The position numbers and the translations under genes were made by a program. Source: JAFARZ01 sp036490795 (GTDB lineage: Bacteria; Actinomycetota; Actinomycetes; Streptosporangiales; Streptosporangiaceae). Taken from it: DNA of 5,193 bases. Numbering within the stretch: the first letter of the stretch is position 1; each line of letters starts with the position of its first letter. The stretch is taken from NCBI GenBank assembly GCA_036490795.1, contig DASXDG010000134.1, positions 1-5,193 on the forward strand. The letters are read 5' to 3'. The notes beneath the pieces are model-generated. The model saw only the letters and a program-made list of their open reading frames with translations. It did no database searches and had not been told where the DNA came from. Below, in pieces: positions 1 to 5,193 of this stretch.

Positions 1-2139
1 ACCGCTGTGTTCGGCTGGCTGCTGCTGATCGCGGTGCTGTTCGTGGTCGGCCAGTCCCTTGGCACCAAGAGCGTGCCCGGCTACGACGCTGGTCAGGCCG
101 GTCAGGCCGAACGCACCCTGCACCAGCTCACCAGCAACGCCCTCGCCCCGGCGACGGAAAGCGTGCTGATCCAGTCACGCACTGTTAGTTCTGGTGGCAC
201 TGCTGGTTCTGGTGGCACTGCTGGTTCTGGTGACACTGTTTCGAAGGGCGAGCTGCGTACGGCGGCCCGCCAGGTGGTGTCGGCGCTGACCGCGCTGCCT
301 TCGGCGGCCGCACAGGTCAGCTCGCCGCGGGCGTCGGCCGACGGGCAGAGCCTGCTGGTCACGTTCACCGTGCCAGGCAACCAGAACGACGCGGCCACCG
401 CGGTGCGGCCCGCGCAGCGGGCGGTGGCGGCGGTGCAGGCGCGGTATCCCGGCCTGACGGTCGCGGAGGCCGGCGACGCGAGCGTTTCCGGCGCGCTGAA
501 CAACGCCATCGGGGGCGACTTCCACAAGGCAGAGGAGACCTCGGTCCCGGTCACGCTGATCTTGCTGCTGGTCGTATTCGGCTCGCTGATCGCGGCGGGC
601 ATCCCGGTGCTGCTCGCGCTCACCGCGGTCATCGCCGCCATCTCGCTGCTGTCTGTCGTGGGCCAGTACCTGCCGGTCAGCTCCAGCACGTCGGAGGTCG
701 TGCTGATCATCGGCATGGCGGTCGGCATCGACTACTCGCTGTTCTACCTGCGCCGCGAACGGGAGGAACGCGCGCGCGGTGCCTCGGTGGCGGAGGCGCT
801 ACGAGTCGCGGCGGGCACGTCGGGCAAGGCGATCGTGGTATCGGGCCTCACCGTCATGGTGGCGCTGGCCGGGCTGTTCCTCACCGGCCTGACCATCTTC
901 GACGGCGTCGCGCTCGGCTCGATCGCGGTCGTCGGCATCGCCGTGGCCGGATCGCTGACCGTGCTGCCCGCGCTGCTGTCCTGGCTGGGCCCGCGCACGC
1001 ATCGTGGCCGCATTCCGCTGCTCCGCCGCCGTTCGGCCGCACGGCCGTCCCGGATGTGGGCGTCGCTGGTGCGCGGTGTGGTGCGGCATCCGCTCGTCTG
1101 GGGCGGCATCACATGCCTTGCCCTGCTGGCCCTGGCCACGCCCGCCCTGGGCATGCGGATCGGGGAGCCCGCCATCGACGCGCCCAAGGACCTGCCCGTG
1201 GTCACGACGATGGACCAGATCCAGCGCGCGTTCCCGCAGGCGCCGTCGCCCGCGTCGGTCGTGGTGACCGGTAACGTGCACGCGCCCGGGGTTCCCGCGG
1301 CGCTGGACGCGCTGCGACGCGACGTGTCGGTCTCGGGCCGAGGTCCGATCAGCGTCACCTCGCTGGCGCGCGGGCGTGCCCTGCTCGTCAACGTGCCGCT
1401 GGCGGGCAACGGCGCTGATACGGCGTCGGACACCTCACTGATCGCGCTGCAGGACAAGATCCTGCCGTCCACGCTGGGCAAGGTTGGCGGGCTCAGTTAC
1501 GCGGTGACCGGCGACACCGCCAGCAACTACGACTTCAGCCAGCAGATGGACTCCCGGGTGCCGCTTGTCTTCGCCGCGGTCGCGGTGGCGGCGTTCGTGC
1601 TGCTGGCCATCGCGTTCGGCTCGCTGGTGATCCCCCTGGTGTCGATAGTGCTGAACCTGCTGTCCGTGGGCGCCGCGTACGGGCTGATCACGCTGATCTT
1701 CCAGGACGGCAGGCTGCAGGGCCCGCTGGACTACACCTCGTTCGGCGGCATCATCAACTGGATCCCGCTGTTCATCTTCGTGTTCTTGTTCGGGATCAGC
1801 ATGGATTATCACGTGTTCCTGCTGTCCAGGATCCGCGAACTGTGGCGCGGTGGCGCTTCGCCGTCTGACGCGGTGGTGAACGGGATCGCGTCCAGCGCCG
1901 GCGTGGTGACCAGCGCCGCGCTGATCATGGTGGCCGTGTTCTCGATCTTCGCCACGATGTCGTTCCTGGACCTGAAGATCCTCGGCATCGGCATGGCATC
2001 GGCCGTCCTGATCGACGCGACCGTCGTCCGCGGCGTCTTGCTCCCGGCGGCGCTCTCCCTGCTCGGCGAGCGCGCCTGGTCCGGGCCCCGCTGGCTGCGC
2101 CGCCGGGCGGAGCGAGCCACCCGGCAGTCGATCGGCTAG
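1..2139 (+). CDS. MMPL family RND-superfamily transporter (5'-partial)
   Basis: Proton-driven inner-membrane exporter of the MMPL family, which moves lipids or hydrophobic small molecules; the substrate cannot be told from sequence. The frame is open from base 1. The GTG at 7 falls only just before the first membrane helix, so the true start, probably 15-30 residues earlier, lies outside the window. Visible: 712 residues (numbered from base 1). TM1 is about 3-20, followed by an outward porter domain (about 21-180), then TM2-6 (about 182-330), TM7 (about 365-384), a second porter domain (about 385-518) and the last helices (about 520-690). The proton-relay Asp-Tyr pair appears in both halves: GIDYSLF (D244, Y245) and MDYHVF (D602, Y603), which fits the MMPL/MmpL3 arrangement. 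A basic tail ends at TAG 2137-2139. A Gly/Ser/Thr repeat with odd codon use lies in the first porter domain (residues 61-80). No adaptor gene is adjacent. Family call firm; substrate unknown. Confidence 0.93.
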   Translation, partial: TAVFGWLLLIAVLFVVGQSLGTKSVPGYDAGQAGQAERTLHQLTSNALAPATESVLIQSRTVSSGGTAGSGGTAGSGDTVSKGELRTAARQVVSALTALPSAAAQVSSPRASADGQSLLVTFTVPGNQNDAATAVRPAQRAVAAVQARYPGLTVAEAGDASVSGALNNAIGGDFHKAEETSVPVTLILLLVVFGSLIAAGIPVLLALTAVIAAISLLSVVGQYLPVSSSTSEVVLIIGMAVGIDYSLFYLRREREERARGASVAEALRVAAGTSGKAIVVSGLTVMVALAGLFLTGLTIFDGVALGSIAVVGIAVAGSLTVLPALLSWLGPRTHRGRIPLLRRRSAARPSRMWASLVRGVVRHPLVWGGITCLALLALATPALGMRIGEPAIDAPKDLPVVTTMDQIQRAFPQAPSPASVVVTGNVHAPGVPAALDALRRDVSVSGRGPISVTSLARGRALLVNVPLAGNGADTASDTSLIALQDKILPSTLGKVGGLSYAVTGDTASNYDFSQQMDSRVPLVFAAVAVAAFVLLAIAFGSLVIPLVSIVLNLLSVGAAYGLITLIFQDGRLQGPLDYTSFGGIINWIPLFIFVFLFGISMDYHVFLLSRIRELWRGGASPSDAVVNGIASSAGVVTSAALIMVAVFSIFATMSFLDLKILGIGMASAVLIDATVVRGVLLPAALSLLGERAWSGPRWLRRRAERATRQSIG
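181..240 (+). repeat. 18-bp tandem repeat inside MMPL gene, about 3.3 units
   Basis: Units start at 181, 199 and 217, with a partial unit at 235-240. The central unit reads ACTGCTGGTTCTGGTGGC. The first unit differs from it at two bases and the third at one. The encoded peptides are TVSSGG, TAGSGG, TAGSGD, then TV, a flexible linker-like stretch in the first extracytoplasmic porter domain. Of its 20 codons 17 end in T and the segment is 32/60 G+C (53%), far below the surrounding gene. The period keeps the frame, so copy-number change would alter loop length but not abolish the protein. Confidence 0.9.
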
Positions 2140-2157
2140 CGCAGTCGATCGGCTAGC
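2124..2157. repeat. 17-bp perfect tandem duplication over the MMPL stop codon
   Basis: The 17-bp unit GCAGTCGATCGGCTAGC is present at 2124-2140 and again, without mismatch, at 2141-2157. The first copy contains the last codons of the transporter (Gln-Ser-Ile-Gly) and its TAG at 2137-2139. The second copy lies in the intergenic region and is out of frame because 17 is not a multiple of three. The protein is therefore unaffected by the duplication. Confidence 0.95.
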
Positions 2158-2168
2158 TCGCTACGGAT

Positions 2169-2214
2169 GGTCCGGCTGGCCGACGTCCACGGGGGCGGGC
2201 CGGCCAGCCGGACC
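2169..2214. terminator. Hairpin between convergent genes, probable bidirectional terminator
   Basis: A perfect 14-bp inverted repeat has arms at 2169-2182 (GGTCCGGCTGGCCG) and 2201-2214 (CGGCCAGCCGGACC), with an 18-base loop. It sits between the stop of the MMPL gene (2139) and the stop of the opposing regulator gene (2245), where a shared terminator is expected. There is no T-tract on either side. That is common for actinomycete terminators but leaves the role inferred; an operator-like function is less likely at this position. Confidence 0.75.
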
Positions 2215-2218
2215 TGCG

Positions 2219-2268
2219 GCTAGTCCGCGTCGGCGGCGGCGACGCTAGTCCGCGTCGGCGGCGGCGAC
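2219..2268. repeat. 25-bp perfect tandem duplication over the regulator stop codon
   Basis: The 25-bp unit at 2219-2243 is repeated exactly at 2244-2268. On the minus strand the 2244-2268 copy encodes the end of the regulator (Ala-Ala-Asp-Ala-Asp) and its TAG at 2247-2245. The 2219-2243 copy lies past the stop as a non-coding echo. The unit is not a multiple of three, yet the protein is intact because the stop is read in the copy nearer the gene. Confidence 0.95.
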
Positions 2269-3243
2269 CAGGGCGTCGCCGACCGGGGTGCGTGAGTACA
2301 GCACGGCTCGCCCGGAGCGCGCCCTGGTCACGAGCGCGGCTTCGCGCAGAACGGCCAGGTGGTCGCCGAGCCCGCCTAGCGACTGGCCCAGGATCGCGAC
2401 GAGCTGGGTGGTGCTGGCCGGCTCGTCGAGCGCGACCAGGACCGCCGCCCGCGACGCCCCGAGCAGCCGGCCCAGCGCTCCCGGCCGGCCCAGCGCTCCC
2501 GCCTCGCCGGGACCAGCATGTTCCCACAGGGCGCTGACGCCGCGGGCTGGATAGACCAGCGTCGGCGGCCACGGTGGCTCCACCTGGATAGCGAGCTTTG
2601 GCCAGATGAAGACCGAAGGCATGAACAACAGTCCTCGGCCACCGAGCACGAAGTCCTCGTACGGAAAGCCGGCCAGCTCGATGTGATCCTGCTGCCAGCT
2701 CAACCGCGTGTGCAGGCCGGTCAGCGCGGCCGCCCAGCCACGCGAGGTGAGCTGGCCCGCCCGGTAGACCAGGTCGCGTTCCAAGATGGCCCGCAGCGTC
2801 GGCCATTCCGGTGCCAGCAGTTCCTGCCAGGCGGCGGCCAGCACGTCCGCGACGTACCCGGTGACGTTGTCGCCGGTCAGGATGCGCTCAACGCGCGCGG
2901 AGGCCGGCCGTCGTATCAGCACCTCGGCGATATCGGCGTGGACATCAGCGAGGGGAGTCGCCCGGACCAGCCCGAGCAGGTCATCGATCGTGGTGGACGC
3001 GCTGGCCGGCACCGGGGTGATGAAGTCCGCGCCCCATTTCGGAGGCTGCAGCGCGTTCACCACTTCGAGGTCGGCATCTCGCGCCAGCCGCCGGTAGCGG
3101 TCCTGGACGCGGAGCAGCCACGGCCGCAGGGCCTGATCCCGCCATTCGCCGGTCAGCACGCGGAGGGCGCCGGTCAGCTCCGAGAGCGGCGAAATCGCGA
3201 AGCGGCTCGCGGTCACGTCATCGCTGCTTGCTTCGATCCGCAT
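2245..3243 (-). CDS. ArsR-like winged-helix regulator with long N-terminal domain (DUF5937-type)
   Basis: Probable DNA-binding repressor or ligand sensor of 332 residues, about three times the length of a classic ArsR protein. Residues 1 to about 240 form an N-terminal domain (PPKWGADFITP at 67-77, FMPSVFIWPKLAIQ at 207-220) that I recall as DUF5937, usually found before an ArsR helix-turn-helix in actinomycetes. Residues about 258-330 are the winged helix: TTQLVAILGQSLGGLGDHL, then LREAALVTRARSGRAVLYSRTP as the last helix and wing. The protein has no cysteine at all, so the thiolate metal site of ArsR/CadC/SmtB sensors is absent and a small-molecule or protein signal is more likely. The start at 3243 is an ATG preceded by GGAGG seven bases away. 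It is divergent from the MFS exporter (57 bp between starts), which suggests it controls that gene and itself. An 18-bp duplication adds GALGRP in the interdomain linker. The ligand is unknown. Confidence 0.88.
   Translation of the reverse strand: MRIEASSDDVTASRFAISPLSELTGALRVLTGEWRDQALRPWLLRVQDRYRRLARDADLEVVNALQPPKWGADFITPVPASASTTIDDLLGLVRATPLADVHADIAEVLIRRPASARVERILTGDNVTGYVADVLAAAWQELLAPEWPTLRAILERDLVYRAGQLTSRGWAAALTGLHTRLSWQQDHIELAGFPYEDFVLGGRGLLFMPSVFIWPKLAIQVEPPWPPTLVYPARGVSALWEHAGPGEAGALGRPGALGRLLGASRAAVLVALDEPASTTQLVAILGQSLGGLGDHLAVLREAALVTRARSGRAVLYSRTPVGDALVAAADAD
2466..2501. repeat. 18-bp perfect tandem duplication in the regulator linker
   Basis: GCCGGCCCAGCGCTCCCG occurs at 2466-2483 and again at 2484-2501. 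On the minus strand it encodes the doubled hexapeptide GALGRP/GALGRL at about residues 248-260, just between the N-terminal domain and the winged helix. The frame is preserved. It would lengthen the hinge by six residues. Confidence 0.93.
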
Positions 3244-3300
3244 GTTTCGTCCTCCAGCGAAAGGATATCCCTTGAGACCGCGGTTGCCGACGATGGCGGC
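3244..3300. promoter_or_regulatory. Divergent regulator/MFS control region with palindromic AT-rich core
   Basis: Both genes must be driven from this 57-bp gap or from promoters overlapping the coding ends. Its only AT-rich patch is AAGGATATCCCTT (3261-3273), holding the perfect 8-bp palindrome GGATATCC at 3263-3270. This could serve as a shared -10 area and/or an operator core for the winged-helix protein. I could not identify a convincing -35/-10 pair for either direction. The regulator side has a good ribosome site. The MFS side has none within about 35 bases of its ATG, so a leaderless or weakly translated transcript is possible. Function is inferred from position and symmetry only. Confidence 0.55.
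3251..3255 (-). promoter_or_regulatory. Ribosome binding site of the regulator gene
   Basis: The plus strand reads CCTCC, giving GGAGG on the minus strand, with seven bases before the ATG at 3243-3241. This strong Shine-Dalgarno match fixes the regulator start. Confidence 0.85.
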
Positions 3301-4641
3301 ATGAGTACCGCCACCTCCTCGCCGGCCTCTTCCTCGGCCGCCTCGCCGGCCGCTCAGAACAAGCCAGCCACGTACGGCTCGGTCTTCGCCGTCGCGGAGT
3401 TCCGCGTGCTGTTCGCCGGCATGCTCATGTACGTCCTGGGCTTCGAGTTCGAGATCCTCGGCCTGTCCGTCATCGTCTACGCGCAGACGCGGTCCGCGTT
3501 CCTCGCCGCGTTCGCGTTCAGCATGGGCTTCGTGCCGCAGGTGGTGGGCGGTGCGCTGTTCACCTCGCTGGCCGACCGGCTGCCGCCGCGCACGGTGATC
3601 ACGGCGGGGCTGCTGCTGCGCGCGCTGCCCGGCTTGCTGATCGGGTTGCTGCCCAGCATGCCGGTCGCCGCCATGCTGGCCATGGTCGCCGCGGCCGCCA
3701 GCATCACGCCGGTGTTCAGCGCGGCGATCTCCGGCCTGCTGCCCGACGTGCTGGACGGTGACCGCTACGTGCTGGGTCGTTCGGTGCTGAGCCTGCTGTC
3801 GTCCGGTACCCAGATTCTCGGGCTCGGGGTGGCCGGCGTCGTCCTTGCCGTCCTGCCAGCCCGGGACCTGCTGCTCGCCGCCGGTATCGCGCTGGTGCTG
3901 TCGGCCCTGGTCAGGCGTGGCGTTCGTGCTCGCCCCGCCCGGGCGGCCGGCCCGATCTCGATCCGCGGCACGATCCGCGCCACCATGGCGGGTAACGGGC
4001 GGCTGTTCCGCGACAACCGGGTCCGCGGTCTCCTGCTCGCCCAGTGGCTGCCGATCGCGTTCGTCTCCGGTGCCGAGTCGCTGGTGGTGCCCTATATCGG
4101 CTCAGTCGGCGGTGGTTCGGTTGGCGGTGGTTCGGTTGGCGGTGGCTCGGTTGGCGCGGCGGCGTCCGCGGCAGGCCCGCTGCTCGCCGCCGGGCCGGCT
4201 GGGATGCTGATCGGCAACTGGCTGGTCGGCAGGTTCTGCCGCCCGGCCATCAGGCGGCGGCTCGCGCTGCCGCTCGCGCTGCTGACGACGCTGCCCTGGC
4301 TGGTATTCCTCGGGCATCCGCCGCTGTGGGTGCTCGCCGTCGCGATGTTCGCCAGCGGGGCCGGCATCGCTTACGAACTCGCCATCCAGCAGGCGTTCCT
4401 GGACAGCGTGCCGGCTGAGCTTCGCGGACAGGCGTTCGGCCTGAACTCGACCGGGGCGATGAGCGGGCAGGGTGTCGGACCGTGGCTGACCGGAGCTCTG
4501 GCCGGCCCGGTCGGCCCGGCCGGGGCGATGGCGGTCGCGGCCGGTGCGGGGATCGCGTGCGTGCTGGCTCTCTACCGCCCGCTCACCGGACTCAGCGCCC
4601 GAGGTACGCGCCGCCGTTCACGTGGATCACCTGGCCGGTGA
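3301..4641 (+). CDS. MFS transporter, probable drug/metabolite exporter
   Basis: Twelve-helix-type major facilitator of 446 residues in the cytoplasmic membrane, probably a proton-coupled exporter. A Ser/Ala-rich tail (1-25) precedes TM1 (about 36-60). The loop 2-3 signature appears as GALFTSLADRLPPRTV (84-99; D92, R93), with a weaker echo at 305-320 (GNWLVGRFCRPAIRRR) in the second half. A basic central loop lies at about 204-240. TM7 (about 243-267) is followed by SVGGG repeats in a predicted outward loop (268-285), then TM8. The ATG at 3301 is chosen because no ATG, GTG or TTG occurs in frame between 3241 and 3301 and because the frame further upstream is antisense to the regulator. No clear ribosome site is visible. 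The gene diverges from the ArsR-like regulator, its likely controller. The basic tail (about 430-446) overlaps the opposing SDR gene by 50 bp. Substrate unknown; the fold resembles EntS/MFS_3-type exporters. Confidence 0.93.
   Translation: MSTATSSPASSSAASPAAQNKPATYGSVFAVAEFRVLFAGMLMYVLGFEFEILGLSVIVYAQTRSAFLAAFAFSMGFVPQVVGGALFTSLADRLPPRTVITAGLLLRALPGLLIGLLPSMPVAAMLAMVAAAASITPVFSAAISGLLPDVLDGDRYVLGRSVLSLLSSGTQILGLGVAGVVLAVLPARDLLLAAGIALVLSALVRRGVRARPARAAGPISIRGTIRATMAGNGRLFRDNRVRGLLLAQWLPIAFVSGAESLVVPYIGSVGGGSVGGGSVGGGSVGAAASAAGPLLAAGPAGMLIGNWLVGRFCRPAIRRRLALPLALLTTLPWLVFLGHPPLWVLAVAMFASGAGIAYELAIQQAFLDSVPAELRGQAFGLNSTGAMSGQGVGPWLTGALAGPVGPAGAMAVAAGAGIACVLALYRPLTGLSARGTRRRSRGSPGR
4102..4155 (+). 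repeat. 15-bp tandem repeat in MFS gene, 3.6 units (SVGGG)
   Basis: Units at 4102-4116, 4117-4131 and 4132-4146, with a partial fourth at 4147-4155. The central unit reads TCGGTTGGCGGTGGT; the outer units differ by one or two third-position bases. It encodes SVGGG three times, then SVG, between TM7 and TM8, a loop that faces outside in the MFS fold. The period keeps the frame. Eight of 18 codons end in T, more than in the surrounding gene. Confidence 0.92.
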
Positions 4642-5193
4642 TGTGCCCCGCCTGCGGCGACGCGAGGAAGGCGATCGCGGCGGCGATGTCGTCCGTCGTG
4701 CCTGCCCGGCCGTTCCGGGTCTCCGCGACCAGTCGTTCATAACGAACGTCGGTGAGCCGGCCACGGAAGAACTCGCTGCCCACGGTCAGCCCGGGAGATA
4801 CCGCGTTCGCGGTGATCCCGCGCGGGCCGAGTTCGGCGGCCACGTCGGCCGTCCACGCCTCCACCGCCGCCTTCGCGGCGCCGTAGCAGCCGGCCCCGCG
4901 CCGCGCGGCGATCGAGCTCAGCGACACGATCCGGGCGTCCGGCGCGAACCGCGGCGTCAGCGCCGCCGTGACCAGGACGGCCGACAGCAGATTGGCGTCC
5001 AGATTGGCCTGCCAGGCGGCCGCCAGCCCGGCCAGGTCACCCTCGCCAGCCGGCTCGCGGTCGAAGTCGGTGTTGCCGCCGGCGTTGTTGACCAGCACGT
5101 CGACACGGTCGGGCAACAGGGGGAGCGCCGCCGTGACGGCGGCCGGATCGGACGCGTCGAAGCAGGCATACCCAACCGTCCCCGCCCCAGGCC
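4592..5193 (-). CDS. Short-chain dehydrogenase/reductase, SDR family (5'-partial)
   Basis: NAD(P)(H)-dependent oxidoreductase of the classical SDR type (FabG-like), cytoplasmic; the substrate is not predictable. Only the C-terminal 199 residues are visible. The frame stays open to the window edge, and the Gly-rich cofactor motif and first strands lie beyond base 5193. A TTG at 5116 is internal, since residues before it (CFDASDPAAV) match the SDR strand and helix ahead of NNAG. In visible numbering: NNAGG at 35-39, helix-4 Asn at 67, SLSS with catalytic Ser at about 93, YGAAK with Tyr 103 and Lys 107, NAVSPG at 129-134, and the C-terminal HITGQVIHVNGGAYLG. The catalytic set is complete, so the enzyme should be active. 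The Ser-to-Tyr spacing is 10, shorter than the 13 of E. coli FabG, as in many actinomycete SDRs. It is convergent with the MFS gene and its stop (TGA, 4594-4592) lies inside that gene. Confidence 0.94.
   Translation of the reverse strand, partial: PGAGTVGYACFDASDPAAVTAALPLLPDRVDVLVNNAGGNTDFDREPAGEGDLAGLAAAWQANLDANLLSAVLVTAALTPRFAPDARIVSLSSIAARRGAGCYGAAKAAVEAWTADVAAELGPRGITANAVSPGLTVGSEFFRGRLTDVRYERLVAETRNGRAGTTDDIAAAIAFLASPQAGHITGQVIHVNGGAYLGR

Noticed and set aside
91..108. Nine-bp direct repeat GGTCAGGCC x2 as another recent duplication
   Set aside because: It encodes GQAGQA just after TM1, which I recall as a normal feature of this MMPL subfamily (DAGQAGQAER), so it is probably ancestral.
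102..728. Long minus-strand frame opposite the MMPL gene, with Pro-Glu-Pro repeats
   Set aside because: It is a shadow of the transporter; the repeats are the antisense reading of the Gly/Ser repeat, and long antisense frames are usual in GC-rich DNA.
2153..2806. A second minus-strand frame overlapping the regulator
   Set aside because: Low-complexity Arg/Gly/Ala/Pro sequence typical of an out-of-frame reading of a GC-rich gene, with no recognisable domain.
2518..3300. Extension of the MFS reading frame upstream to 2518, giving a protein of about 700 residues
   Set aside because: The extra part is antisense to the well-supported regulator, has no transporter-like or other recognisable sequence, and the family begins near 3301.
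4626..4642. Small hairpin ATCACC-TGGCC-GGTGAT as a terminator for the MFS/SDR convergence
   Set aside because: The stem is only 6 bp and it lies in codons for the conserved SDR stretch ITGQVI, so the symmetry is explained by coding.
4988..5011. Repeated CAGATTGGC in the SDR gene as a sixth tandem duplication
   Set aside because: Only nine bases match, and they encode the ANLDANL stretch around the conserved helix-4 Asn of SDR enzymes.
5114..5116. TTG at 5116 as the start of the SDR gene
   Set aside because: The frame stays open to the window edge, residues upstream fit the SDR fold, and starting here would remove the cofactor-binding motif.

Overview
This is a GC-rich window with long open frames and strongly G/C-biased third codon positions, typical of a filamentous actinomycete (Streptomyces/Streptosporangium-like). 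Protein families and codon use support the class, but nothing fixes a genus. It looks like ordinary chromosomal accessory or secondary-transport territory. There is no phage, transposon, CRISPR, tRNA or rRNA signal.

Layout: (1) bases 1-2139 (+), an MMPL/RND-superfamily transporter cut at its N-terminus by the window edge. (2) Bases 2140-2244, a compact convergent intergenic region with a 14-bp-stem hairpin, flanked by two perfect tandem duplications that each cover the neighbouring gene's stop codon. (3) Bases 2245-3243 (-), a 332-residue cysteine-free regulator with a long N-terminal domain (DUF5937-type by recollection) and a C-terminal ArsR-like winged helix. (4) Bases 3244-3300, a 57-bp divergent control region with the only AT-rich patch and an 8-bp palindrome. 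(5) Bases 3301-4641 (+), a 446-residue MFS transporter. (6) Bases 4592-5193 (-), a short-chain dehydrogenase/reductase (SDR) whose 3' end overlaps the MFS 3' end by 50 bp and whose N-terminus lies beyond the window.

The regulator and MFS gene form a classic divergent regulator/exporter pair, so the likely logic is ligand-responsive control of the exporter and autoregulation. The MMPL gene converges on this pair and the SDR converges from the other side. Neither is clearly part of the same unit, although the SDR could act on a related small molecule.

The most unusual thing here is not a gene. Five short tandem duplications (units of 15, 17, 18, 18 and 25 bp) lie in about 4 kb. Three are inside coding regions, all multiples of three and all in predicted loops or linkers. 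The two not divisible by three sit exactly over stop codons, where they do not change the protein. The MMPL repeat has 17 of 20 codons ending in T, in a gene that otherwise prefers C/G endings. I see no convincing new biological system beyond this pattern.
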